From: Anaerolineales bacterium
Lineage (GTDB): Bacteria > Chloroflexota > Anaerolineae > 4572-78 > J111
Assembly (NCBI GenBank): GCA_015075185.1
Contig: JABTUW010000003.1
Coordinates: forward strand, 186,001 to 250,000
DNA length: 64,000 nt
Reading direction: 5' to 3'
Both the position numbers and the translations under genes were made by a program. Each line of letters starts with the position of its first letter. Position 1 is the stretch's first letter. Below are positions 42,140-50,321 of the stretch, piece by piece. The notes below the pieces were generated by a model. It was not told the DNA's origin, did not search any database, and saw nothing but the letters and a program-made list of their open reading frames with translations.

Positions 42140-43408
42140 ATGAAGATTGATCTGCTTATCCATTCCGCCGCCCAACTCGTTACCTGCGCCAGCCCGGATG
42201 GGCCCAAGCGGGGCGAGGCGATGGCCGATGTCGGCTTGATAGCCGATGGGGCGCTGGCTATCGCCAGCGGCCAAATTGTCGCCGTTGGCCCCACCGCCGA
42301 CCTGCGAGCCGATTTCAGTGCTCACGAAACGATTGATGCCAGCGGCAAGGTTGTCTGCCCCGGTTTTGTGGACCCGCACACCCACGTCGTCTACGCCGGA
42401 GATCGGGCCAACGAGTTTGAACTGCGCATCCGGGGTGCAAGTTATCTGGAGATAATGCAGGCGGGCGGCGGTATTGTCAGCACCATGCGGGCTGTCCGCG
42501 CGGCTACCGTCGAGCAACTGGTAGCTGAGTCGAAACCTCGACTTGAGGCAATGCTGGCTCTGGGCACCACGACGGTAGAAATCAAAACCGGCTACGGCCT
42601 CGACACAACCAGCGAACTCAAAATGCTCCAGGCTATCGCCCTCCTCGCCTCCTCGTCTCCTCTTGACCTCGTTCCGACTTTCCTCGGCGCGCATGCCGTT
42701 CCACCGGAGTACAAAGGTCGCACCGATGCGTACGTGGACTTGGTTGTCGAAGAGATGTTACCTGCCGCCGTAGAATGGTATCACGCTTCTCGCTCTACGC
42801 TCCACGCTCCACTTTTCTGCGACGTCTTCTGCGAAGCTAACGTCTTTGACCGGGAACAGTCGCGGCGAGTGCTCGAAGCCGGGCTAAAATTGGGTTTGCC
42901 GGCCAAAATCCACGCTGACGAGTTTGTCAATCTGGATGGGGTCAGTCTGGCCGTAGTCTTGGGCGCGGTCTCGGTAGACCATCTCGATGTTACGCCGCCG
43001 GCTGAAGTTGAGCTGCTGGCTCAATCGAATACAGTGGGCGTCGTCTTGCCGGCGGTTAATTTCAACCTGGGCAGCAGCCACTTTGCCCATGCCCGGGGCA
43101 TGATTGATGCGGGCGTCGCCCTGGCTCTGGCCACCGACATCAATCCCGGCTCGGCCCCCTGTCCCTCGATGCCCCTGGTGATGGCGATAGCCTGCCGTTA
43201 CCAGCGGCTCCTGCCCGCCGAAGCGCTCAACGCCGGTACGCTTAATGCCGCTTATGCGCTCGGCCTGGGGCATAAACTTGGCTCCCTGGAGGGTGGCAAG
43301 CAGGCGGATGTATTGATCGTCAACGCGCCGGATTACCGGCATCTGGCCTATCAGTTCGGGGGCAATTTGGTGGAACGAGTCGTTAAACGGGGACAGGTAG
43401 TTTTGTAG
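42140..43408 (+). CDS. hutI: imidazolonepropionase
   Basis: A 422-residue metallohydrolase of the amidohydrolase superfamily that opens 4-imidazolone-5-propionate to N-formimino-L-glutamate. Start at the ATG at 42140. Motifs: the metal site CPGFVDPHTHVVYAGDRANE (about residues 72-91), TTTVEIKTGYGLD, PTFLGAHAVPPEYKGR, KIHADEFVNLDG and ALATDINPGSAPCPSMPLVM. All correspond to HutI. No Shine-Dalgarno is clear because the repeat ends just upstream. Confidence 0.95.
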   Translation: MKIDLLIHSAAQLVTCASPDGPKRGEAMADVGLIADGALAIASGQIVAVGPTADLRADFSAHETIDASGKVVCPGFVDPHTHVVYAGDRANEFELRIRGASYLEIMQAGGGIVSTMRAVRAATVEQLVAESKPRLEAMLALGTTTVEIKTGYGLDTTSELKMLQAIALLASSSPLDLVPTFLGAHAVPPEYKGRTDAYVDLVVEEMLPAAVEWYHASRSTLHAPLFCDVFCEANVFDREQSRRVLEAGLKLGLPAKIHADEFVNLDGVSLAVVLGAVSVDHLDVTPPAEVELLAQSNTVGVVLPAVNFNLGSSHFAHARGMIDAGVALALATDINPGSAPCPSMPLVMAIACRYQRLLPAEALNAGTLNAAYALGLGHKLGSLEGGKQADVLIVNAPDYRHLAYQFGGNLVERVVKRGQVVL

Positions 43409-43414
43409 TTGTGG

Positions 43415-43434
43415 TATAATTATGGGGAATAATT
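43415..43434 (+). promoter_or_regulatory. extended -10 promoter and operator of the toxin-antitoxin pair
   Basis: TGGTATAAT gives an extended -10 (TATAAT at 43415-43420). The inverted repeat AATTAT-GGGGA-ATAATT (43418-43434) overlaps it, as expected for an autoregulated antitoxin operon. Confidence 0.55.
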
Positions 43435-43455
43435 TTGGTCAATTCAGGAGGAAAA

Positions 43456-43767
43456 ATGGCGACATTTCAGTTTGATCATGAAACTATGCCCACACCTGAG
43501 GAATTTGCGCAATTACTCCGGGTTAGCGATGAACAGTATGATCCCGTTGAGGAGTTATTGAGCTTGGAGCGTGAATTAGCCGATTTTGAACAAAAACATA
43601 ATTTATCTTCACCCGAATTTTATCGTCAGTACCAAGATGGTCAAATCGGTGATGCTGTTGAGTTTGTTAGCTGGGCTGGACGATATAAGCTTTATCTAAG
43701 CTTAAAGCAAGCTATCTCCGATAGCCTCAAATTAGTGCTCACTGAAAGAAATTTGGCATCTATGTGA
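43456..43767 (+). CDS. TumA-like antitoxin candidate
   Basis: A 103-residue acidic, helical protein starting at the ATG at 43456 after AGGAGGAAAA. It lacks a clear DNA-binding motif, though the C-terminal half (GDAVEFVSWAGRYKLYLSLKQ) could fold as helices. Its identification rests mainly on the next gene, a TumE-type toxin seven bases downstream, and on size and charge. I do not recognise a characterised antitoxin family beyond that. It has its own promoter inside the hut operon. Confidence 0.55.
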   Translation: MATFQFDHETMPTPEEFAQLLRVSDEQYDPVEELLSLERELADFEQKHNLSSPEFYRQYQDGQIGDAVEFVSWAGRYKLYLSLKQAISDSLKLVLTERNLASM

Positions 43768-43774
43768 ACTGCTC

Positions 43775-44179
43775 ATGAGGCTCAGAAGGTATCTTGATCG
43801 TATCCAAAACATTCTCTATTCCAGAAGAGAAATCAGGCTGGAGCTTTTTCGGGTGAAAGAGATTGTGCCTGATCAAGCAGGTATCATTGAAGGTCGTTTA
43901 CACTTTTGGGACGATTCCCGGTTGGAATTTACTGAAACCTTGACTGAACAAGGAGTTGTCTTAATTAAAACCGATTACGCCTATCACTATCAAGATGCTG
44001 ATGATAACCTTGTCTTTCGCTATGACAATGCGCCTCACCATCCCGAAGTGCCAACTCATCCACACCACAAACATACTTCCACAGGTATTGAAGCCGCCAC
44101 CCCGCCTCATCTAAATGAGGTATTACATGAGATAGATCAATATCTTTATCCAAAAACTACACCGGGAGCACAGAGTTGA
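43775..44179 (+). CDS. TumE-family toxin (DUF6516)
   Basis: A 134-residue protein matching the TumE/DUF6516 toxin family: EIRLELFRVKEIVPDQAGII, then EGRLHFWDDSRLEFTE, YAYHYQDADDNLVFRYDNAP with HHPEVPTHPHHKH. The YHYQD ... FRYDNAPHHPE stretch is the family hallmark. Toxins of this group are found with a small antitoxin gene just upstream, as here; the target is poorly known. The stop overlaps the TTG start of hutH by 4 bases, so hutH translation may depend on this gene. Confidence 0.75.
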   Translation: MRLRRYLDRIQNILYSRREIRLELFRVKEIVPDQAGIIEGRLHFWDDSRLEFTETLTEQGVVLIKTDYAYHYQDADDNLVFRYDNAPHHPEVPTHPHHKHTSTGIEAATPPHLNEVLHEIDQYLYPKTTPGAQS

Positions 44180-45750
44180 CCCCCATCATCCTCGACGGTA
44201 AAACTCTGACCATTGACCAGGTCATCGCCGTAGCTTACGGCCAACCCGGCGCTCCCAAAGTAGAACTCAGTAGCGAAGCAGAGGCTAAAGTGACCCGCGC
44301 CGCTCAGGCCGTGGAGCAGTTGCTGGTACGGGGCGAGGTGGCCTACGGTATCACCACCGGCTTTGGCGCATTCAAAGATCGAATCATTCCGCCGGAGCAG
44401 GTCAAGGAACTGCAACGCAACATTATTGTTAGTCATTCGGTCGGCGTCGGCCAGCCGTTTGACATCCCCACCACGCGGGCAATTATGCTCATCCGGGCCA
44501 ATACCCTGGCTCGCGGCCACTCCGGCATTCGCCTGGCGACGTTGCAGCGGCTGCTGGACATGCTGAACACAGGCGTTCACCCCGTTATCCCGGAAAAAGG
44601 ATCGCTCGGCGCCAGTGGCGATCTGGCTCCCCTGGCCCATATGAGCCTGGTGCTGATCGGTGAGGGCGAGGCCGACTACCGGGGGCAGCGGCTGCCCGGG
44701 GCGGAGGCGATGCGGCGGGCCGATCTGCAGCCGGTGCTTCTGGCAGCCAAAGAAGGACTGGCCTTGACCAACGGTACGGCGGTTATGTGTGCTCTGGGGG
44801 CGCTGGAGTCTTATCGCGCCCGGCTGCTCAGCCGGGTGGCCGACATTGCCGGCTGCCTGAGTCTCGAAGCCCTGCATGGTACGCCGCTGGCTTTTGACGT
44901 CCGGATTCAGCAATTACGGCCTTATCCCCGCCAATTGAACTGCGCTAACTATCTGCGGGTCCTCCTGGCGGACAGCGATTTTACTCGCCATCACGATCCC
45001 ACCAATGTCCAGGACGCCTATACCCTCCGCTGCATTCCCCAGGTTCACGGTGCGGTCCGCGATGCGATTGCCTATGCCCGTTGGGTCATCGAAATCGAGT
45101 TAAACTCTGTCACCGATAACCCGCTTATTTTTATTGACGACGCAACCGAAGAAATCACCGTGCTCTCCGGTGGCAACTTTCACGGGGAGCCGCTCGCCAT
45201 TGCCATGGATTATCTGGGCATGGCCATGACCGAACTGGGCAATATCTCCGAGCGGCGGATTATGCGCCTGACCGATGAGGGCAGCAATGCCCAAACTCTC
45301 CCCGCTTTCTTAACCAAGCAGGGCGGGCTAAACTCCGGCTTTATGATTACCCAGTACACTGCCGCCGCCCTGGCGACTGAAAATAAAGTCCTGGCTCACC
45401 CGGCCAGTGTGGATACCATTCCTACTTCGGCCAATGTCGAAGATCATGTGAGTATGGGCTGTACCGCCGCCCTGCAAACTCGCCAAATCAACAGCAACGT
45501 CGAGCTGATCCTGGCCATAGAACTTATGGCCGCCGCCCAGGGTATTGATTTTCGCCGCGAAATACTGGGCCAGGCTGCCGGGTTAGGCCGGGGCACGCAG
45601 CCCGCCTATCAACTGATCCGCGAGCGGGTGCCCTTTTTGGAGAAAGATGCGGTGATATATCCCTACATTGAGGCAGTGCGCCAACTGGTGGCAACCGGCC
45701 AGATGGTTGTGACGGTCAATAAATACGTCCAGGATATTTGGGAAGTGTAA
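44176..45750 (+). CDS. hutH: histidine ammonia-lyase
   Basis: A 524-residue lyase that removes ammonia from histidine to give urocanate, the first step of the pathway. The MIO cofactor triad Ala-Ser-Gly is in KGSLGASGDLAPLAHM (about residues 139-154). Other family motifs are GITTGFGAFKDRII, NIIVSHSVGVGQPFD, QDAYTLRCIPQVHGA, NPLIFIDDATEEI with GGNFHGEPLAIAMD, and DTIPTSANVEDHVSMG. The start is a TTG eight bases after GGGAG. Last gene of the hut group. Confidence 0.96.
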   Translation: MTPIILDGKTLTIDQVIAVAYGQPGAPKVELSSEAEAKVTRAAQAVEQLLVRGEVAYGITTGFGAFKDRIIPPEQVKELQRNIIVSHSVGVGQPFDIPTTRAIMLIRANTLARGHSGIRLATLQRLLDMLNTGVHPVIPEKGSLGASGDLAPLAHMSLVLIGEGEADYRGQRLPGAEAMRRADLQPVLLAAKEGLALTNGTAVMCALGALESYRARLLSRVADIAGCLSLEALHGTPLAFDVRIQQLRPYPRQLNCANYLRVLLADSDFTRHHDPTNVQDAYTLRCIPQVHGAVRDAIAYARWVIEIELNSVTDNPLIFIDDATEEITVLSGGNFHGEPLAIAMDYLGMAMTELGNISERRIMRLTDEGSNAQTLPAFLTKQGGLNSGFMITQYTAAALATENKVLAHPASVDTIPTSANVEDHVSMGCTAALQTRQINSNVELILAIELMAAAQGIDFRREILGQAAGLGRGTQPAYQLIRERVPFLEKDAVIYPYIEAVRQLVATGQMVVTVNKYVQDIWEV

Positions 45751-46064
45751 CATAATCCTGATATTTTTTGAAGCACTTGCACAAAAATAAAAGTATGGTA
45801 TGATTATCCCCAATCGTTCATATCCCATCCATTCATTTCGTCATCGTGGACAAACCAGACTCACCGCTGCTCACGACCTGCACCGATAATCGCTTGGGGG
45901 TAAAACGATCTGGTTTTCGGTGTACGGTCGCTGGATTCCTCTCTATTTTGCTCCAACTCCATCCTAGTAAAACTCTGAGATGATGGCTAAGGCCATGTTG
46001 GCCATGATCCCAGTGAGTTTTAATTGAATAAATATTTTATTTAGGTACTTAAAGGAGGAAAAGC
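45751..46064. promoter_or_regulatory. control region of the peptide transporter
   Basis: Contains a promoter-like TTGCAC (45777-45782), 16-base spacer, TATGAT (45799-45804). A hairpin-like stretch follows near 45965-46025 (AAAACTC ... GAGTTTT with ATGGC / GCCAT inside). No gene is visible. Confidence 0.45.
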
Positions 46065-47804
46065 ATGGATAAACCCAGAATTTCCAAAAAACAGATGGAG
46101 CGAGTCCATCCCTACATCCCCGAAGCCTATGATTTGCTCACCAAAGGACGTATCTCGCGCCGCGAATTTTTGCGGATGGCGACGCTGCTGGGGATGTCAG
46201 TCGGTGCGGCAACCATTGCGGCCCAATGTGGTGCTCCGGCTCCGGCTCAACCCGCTCCTGAGCAGGCTCCGGCCAGCAGCGGGGGCGGGGAAGCCCCGGC
46301 TGCCACTCAAGAAGCGGCTGCCGCCCCGGCCGCTTCAGGCACTCCCAAACGAGGCGGCGTTCTCCGCAAATCGATGCAGTTGCAGTTGCTCGACCATCCG
46401 GCGCGTCTCTCCTGGGTGGAAGGGGCTAATGTTGTCCGCCAGTTCGGCGAATATCTGACCGAAACCGGCTCGGACAACATCACCCGGCCCTTCCTGCTGG
46501 ACAGATGGGAAGCCAGCGCGGATGTCAAAACCTGGGACCTTTTTTTGAAACAGGGGATCAAGTTCAATAACGGCGACGAACTGACCGCCGACGATGTGAT
46601 GTTTACCTTCGGCGAGTGGTTAAACCCCGATGTTGGGTCTTCCATCTTGGGCTTGATGTCTTATCTGAGCGGGATGCAGGACGTCGAAAAGGTGGACGAT
46701 TACCATGTCCGTCTCCACCTGCAAACGCCCAATATCGGCGTGCCGGAGCACCTTTTCCACTATCCGGCCATTGTTTTGCATCGCAGGTTTGAGGGTGACA
46801 TCATCAAACAGCCCGTTGGAACCGGGGCTTTTACCCTGGAAGAATATGCCGAAGGCGAGCGGGCTGCTTTCAAACGCCGCACCGACTACTGGCAAATGGG
46901 CGCGGATAACCAATCCTTGCCTTACCTGGATGAGATTATCTATGTCTCTACGGATAAAGATGCCGGCGTCGCCGCTCTGCAATCTAACCAGGTGGATTCC
47001 CTGTACGATCCCCGGCCCGAAGATTGGCAGGCCCTGAAGGACATCCCTGATTTGGCGGTCAACGCGGCCAGTACGGCTCAGGCCCTCATACTGCGGATGC
47101 GGATAGATGTGGAACCATGGGACGACAATCGGGTGCGGACTGCCCTCAAGTTGAGTCAGGATCGGGCAAAGATCATGCAACTGGCCTACTTCGGCGAAGG
47201 CGACCTGTCCATTGATGCTCACGTGGCCCCGGTTCACCCCGCCTTTTGCGAAAAGCCTATCCCGCCTTACAGCCCGGATGAAGCCAAGGCGATGCTGGAA
47301 GAGTACGCCAAGGAAAAGGGTCTGACTCTGCCGCTAAAGGTAACTCTGGCCACCAAGAATGACCAAAAAGAGCCGGAAATTGCCCAGGTATTAAAAGAAC
47401 TGGCCGCGCCGGTCGGGTTCGATATCCAACTGGATATCACCGACCCCGATGGGTATTGGGACCGCTGGACCGAGGTTGATTTGGGGATTACTTCCTGGAC
47501 TCACCGCCCGCTGGATACCATGGTACTGCCCCTGGCTTACATCAAAGAAGGCATCGGCGCCTGGAATGAAACCCGCTGGTCTGACGACGAATTCGAGAAG
47601 CTGCTCCGCCAGGCCGAAGCTACGCTGGATGTTGAGGCGCGGCGCGATATTATGTGCCAGATCGAAGATATCATGCAGGAGCGCGGCCCGATTGGAAACA
47701 GCTTCTGGAAGAAAGTCTGGAATATCACCCGCAAAGAGTTTAAGAACATCAAAGCTCACCCCACTGCTTATGACCTGCTCAACGACGTCTGGAAGGACGC
47801 TTAA
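46065..47804 (+). CDS. ABC transporter substrate-binding protein (peptide/oligopeptide type)
   Basis: A 579-residue extracellular lipoprotein of family SBP_bac_5. The N-terminus carries a twin-arginine signal SRREFLRMATLLGMSVGAAT ending in a lipobox-like AAQCG (Cys at about residue 55), then a Pro/Ala-rich linker to residue ~95. The binding domain shows the family pattern: WDLFLKQGIKFNNGDELTADDVMFTF, VRLHLQTPNIGVPEHLFHYP, VGTGAFTLEEYAEGERAAFK and QVDSLYDPRPEDWQAL. AAAGGAGG precedes the ATG. It heads the transporter cluster; a hairpin after it probably leaves it more abundant than the permeases. Confidence 0.88.
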   Translation: MDKPRISKKQMERVHPYIPEAYDLLTKGRISRREFLRMATLLGMSVGAATIAAQCGAPAPAQPAPEQAPASSGGGEAPAATQEAAAAPAASGTPKRGGVLRKSMQLQLLDHPARLSWVEGANVVRQFGEYLTETGSDNITRPFLLDRWEASADVKTWDLFLKQGIKFNNGDELTADDVMFTFGEWLNPDVGSSILGLMSYLSGMQDVEKVDDYHVRLHLQTPNIGVPEHLFHYPAIVLHRRFEGDIIKQPVGTGAFTLEEYAEGERAAFKRRTDYWQMGADNQSLPYLDEIIYVSTDKDAGVAALQSNQVDSLYDPRPEDWQALKDIPDLAVNAASTAQALILRMRIDVEPWDDNRVRTALKLSQDRAKIMQLAYFGEGDLSIDAHVAPVHPAFCEKPIPPYSPDEAKAMLEEYAKEKGLTLPLKVTLATKNDQKEPEIAQVLKELAAPVGFDIQLDITDPDGYWDRWTEVDLGITSWTHRPLDTMVLPLAYIKEGIGAWNETRWSDDEFEKLLRQAEATLDVEARRDIMCQIEDIMQERGPIGNSFWKKVWNITRKEFKNIKAHPTAYDLLNDVWKDA

Positions 47805-47815
47805 AGCCTGGAAAT

Positions 47816-47856
47816 AAAGTGTCGGCCTGCCGGACTCGGGTGGGCCGACACTTTTA
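47816..47856 (+). terminator. attenuating terminator after the binding-protein gene
   Basis: Perfect 12-bp arms AAAGTGTCGGCC (47816-47827) and GGCCGACACTTT (47843-47854) with flanking T residues. Confidence 0.75.
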
Positions 47857-47986
47857 CTATTCGTGACCATCCACCTACGGAGCGTGGATATTTGTGCCAG
47901 CAGGCCTGGCTGGCAGGTCAATTTGTTCCCCTGCTCGCCTGTTGGCACCATCTGAATGAGAAGGCTAACCCTCACGGAGGAAGCGT

Positions 47987-49285
47987 ATGGCGCGATTTAT
48001 TATTCGCAGCATTATTTCAACCATTGTCACCATGTTCCTGGTTTCTATCGCCCTGTTTTTGCTCGTCGAAGTGGGCAGCGGTGACATTACCGTGAAAATT
48101 CTGGGTGTTTTTTCCACGCCGGAACAGCGCGCTTCTTATCGTGCCCAACTGGGCCTGAACGACCCGGTCTGGCAGCGCTATCTGGATTGGCTTATCGGCA
48201 GTGATTGGCGAGCGCAGCGTAAAGTGGGCCATCCCCTGGTTACGATTGTCAATGCAAAAACCAATGAGCCGGAGTGGTGGGCCGATGTCAACGGCGAACT
48301 GACCCGCTGGCAGTTAGCGGAGGGAGGCCTCCAGGCCTTGAAACGCCAGCCGGATGGCTCGGCGACGGCTCATTTGATGAGCGGGGAGTGGCAGTTTGAC
48401 GAAGATGGCAAAGAACATTTCTGGGGAGTTGATACTAAAAACAATGCCGTCAAGTGGGTTCGCGGAGAGGGCAGCGAAGTCTGGGCGCTGACCAAGGCCG
48501 GCCTGCGCAAAGAGGGCAACGGCCCGCAGGAGTACATTCCCTTGCGCAAAGGACTCCTCCGGGGAGATGCCGGTAAATCGCTGCAGTATGGCCGCCCGGT
48601 TTCAGTGACCATGTTCTCGCGGGTCAAAAATACGCTGATTTTGGCCGGGGTCGCTTTTTTGGTGGTGATGCCCCTGGCGCTCCTGTTTGGCATTCTGGCC
48701 GGGATCAACGAGGGCAAACCGGTAGACCGCTTTATTTCAATTGCCAGCCTCGCGGCGACGGCGACGCCGGAGTTTGTCACCGGCATTTTCCTTATTCTGA
48801 TTTTTGGGATCTGGCTCAAAGTTTTGCCGGCGGTGGCCGTCTTTTTAAGTGATGATGCTATCTTTCGGGATCCCAAACTCCTGGCGCTGCCCGTATTGAC
48901 CCTGACCGCCGTTGAACTCGGCTATGTGGCCCGCATGACCCGCGCCAGCATGGTCGAGGTCATGGGGTCAGCCTATATTCGCACGGCTATCCTCAAGGGG
49001 ATGCCGCGCTGGCGGGTGGTCCTCCGCCACGCGGTTCGCAATGCGTTGATGGCGCCGATTACCATTATCATGCTGCACGTCAATTGGCTCATCGGCGGGG
49101 TGGTCGTGGTCGAGTCGATCTTTGGCTATCCGGGGCTGGGCCAGTACATTTATGACGCTGCTATTTTTGGGGATTTCAATGCCGTCGAAGCCGCCGCGAT
49201 GTTTACGGTCGTTATTGCCGTTGGCACCCGGCTTGTCGGCGACCTGGCTTACACGTTTTTGAATCCACGCATTCGTTATGCCTGA
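47987..49285 (+). CDS. ABC transporter permease with an inserted domain
   Basis: A 432-residue inner-membrane permease of the DppB/OppB type. An N-terminal membrane helix (residues ~8-28) is followed by the usual VFSTPEQRASYRAQLGLNDPV. The typical 'HGDLGxS' segment appears late, as GLLRGDAGKSLQYGRPVS (about 189-206). Between them, residues ~75-188 form an extra ~113-residue beta-rich domain (PEWWADVNGELTRWQL, SGEWQFDEDGKEHFWGVD). The core then gives five membrane helices with the EAA-type loop AYIRTAILKGMPRWRVVLRHA. Co-located with the second permease and ATPase. Confidence 0.85.
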   Translation: MARFIIRSIISTIVTMFLVSIALFLLVEVGSGDITVKILGVFSTPEQRASYRAQLGLNDPVWQRYLDWLIGSDWRAQRKVGHPLVTIVNAKTNEPEWWADVNGELTRWQLAEGGLQALKRQPDGSATAHLMSGEWQFDEDGKEHFWGVDTKNNAVKWVRGEGSEVWALTKAGLRKEGNGPQEYIPLRKGLLRGDAGKSLQYGRPVSVTMFSRVKNTLILAGVAFLVVMPLALLFGILAGINEGKPVDRFISIASLAATATPEFVTGIFLILIFGIWLKVLPAVAVFLSDDAIFRDPKLLALPVLTLTAVELGYVARMTRASMVEVMGSAYIRTAILKGMPRWRVVLRHAVRNALMAPITIIMLHVNWLIGGVVVVESIFGYPGLGQYIYDAAIFGDFNAVEAAAMFTVVIAVGTRLVGDLAYTFLNPRIRYA

Positions 49286-49307
49286 TAACAATGGGTAGAC
49301 AGTAACC

Positions 49308-49356
49308 AGTAGTCAGATGTCAGATTCTGACTACTGATTACTGACATCTGACTACT
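49308..49356. repeat. 16-bp perfect inverted repeat between permease genes
   Basis: AGTAGTCAGATGTCAG (49308-49323) and CTGACATCTGACTACT (49341-49356). It could form a strong hairpin in the transporter mRNA just before the next ribosome site. Confidence 0.8.
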
Positions 49357-49372
49357 CATTAAGGAGGTGACC

Positions 49373-50311
49373 ATGGCTGTAGCCCAACCAACCGCTGCCG
49401 GAACTATATCCCGCGAAGGGCCTTCGCGCTGGCAAAGTTTGTGGAAGAGTATCTCGATTGTTTTTGAGTCCCGCGTGGCTACTGTCGGCATGGTGATGGT
49501 CGCCTTCTGGGTGATTTTGGGCTTGATTTCGCTGGTCTGGACTCCCTACCCGCCGAATGCCCAGGAATTTGTCCAGAACCAGTCGCCCAGCCCCGCAAAC
49601 TGGCTGGGTACGGATCACCTGGGCCGCGACCTGCTCTCACGCCTGATGACCGGTACCCAGGTTATTTTGCTCAAAACCCGCCTGCCGGGAAGCCTGGGCG
49701 GCTTCGCCATCCCCATTGGGGTAGCCGTATGGGGGGTGCTTGGCTCAGTGACAGTTGGCTCGCTGCTAGGGCTGAATGCGGGCTATCGCGGCGGCTGGAC
49801 CGACCAAATCATTATGCAGCTCCTCGACGCCCTGATTGCCTTCCCGGTCATTGTGCTCTACCTGGTGGTCATCGCTGCTTTGGGGCAAGGCGATCTGGTG
49901 GTCATCGTCGCCATCACCATTACCGGCGCGCCGGGGGTTGCCCGGCTGGTGCGCAGCCTGGCCCTCGACATCAAAACCCGCGATTACATCCGCGCCGCCG
50001 AAACGCGAGGTGAAAGCCCGTGGTACATTATGTTTGTCGAAATTCTGCCCAATGCCCGCGGCCCGATTCTGGTTGACTCCATGCTGCGGGTAGGCTACGC
50101 TATCTTCGCCATCGGTACGCTCGGCTTTTTGGGCATTGGCCTGCCCCCGCCCGACCCTGATTGGGGCAACATGGTCAACGAGGCGCGCAAGAATATCTTT
50201 AGCAATCCGGTGGCTGTCATCTGGCCGGCCGCAGCCATTGCCACCCTGGTGATTGGGCTGAACTTGTTTGCCGATGGCCTGCGCGAAGAATTAACCCGCT
50301 ATCAACGCTAG
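49373..50311 (+). CDS. ABC transporter permease (DppC/OppC type)
   Basis: A 312-residue permease. I use the ATG at 49373, five bases after AAGGAGG; an upstream GTG lies in the ribosome site itself. The N-terminal cytoplasmic part precedes a membrane helix (VGMVMVAFWVILGLISLVW). The family signature ANWLGTDHLGRDLLSRLMTG follows at about residues 78-97. The EAA loop is DYIRAAETRGESPWYIMFVEILPNA, and the end GLPPPDPDWGNMVNEAR is typical of OppC. It partners the preceding permease. Confidence 0.9.
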   Translation: MAVAQPTAAGTISREGPSRWQSLWKSISIVFESRVATVGMVMVAFWVILGLISLVWTPYPPNAQEFVQNQSPSPANWLGTDHLGRDLLSRLMTGTQVILLKTRLPGSLGGFAIPIGVAVWGVLGSVTVGSLLGLNAGYRGGWTDQIIMQLLDALIAFPVIVLYLVVIAALGQGDLVVIVAITITGAPGVARLVRSLALDIKTRDYIRAAETRGESPWYIMFVEILPNARGPILVDSMLRVGYAIFAIGTLGFLGIGLPPPDPDWGNMVNEARKNIFSNPVAVIWPAAAIATLVIGLNLFADGLREELTRYQR

Positions 50312-50321
50312 AGGAGGGTCA

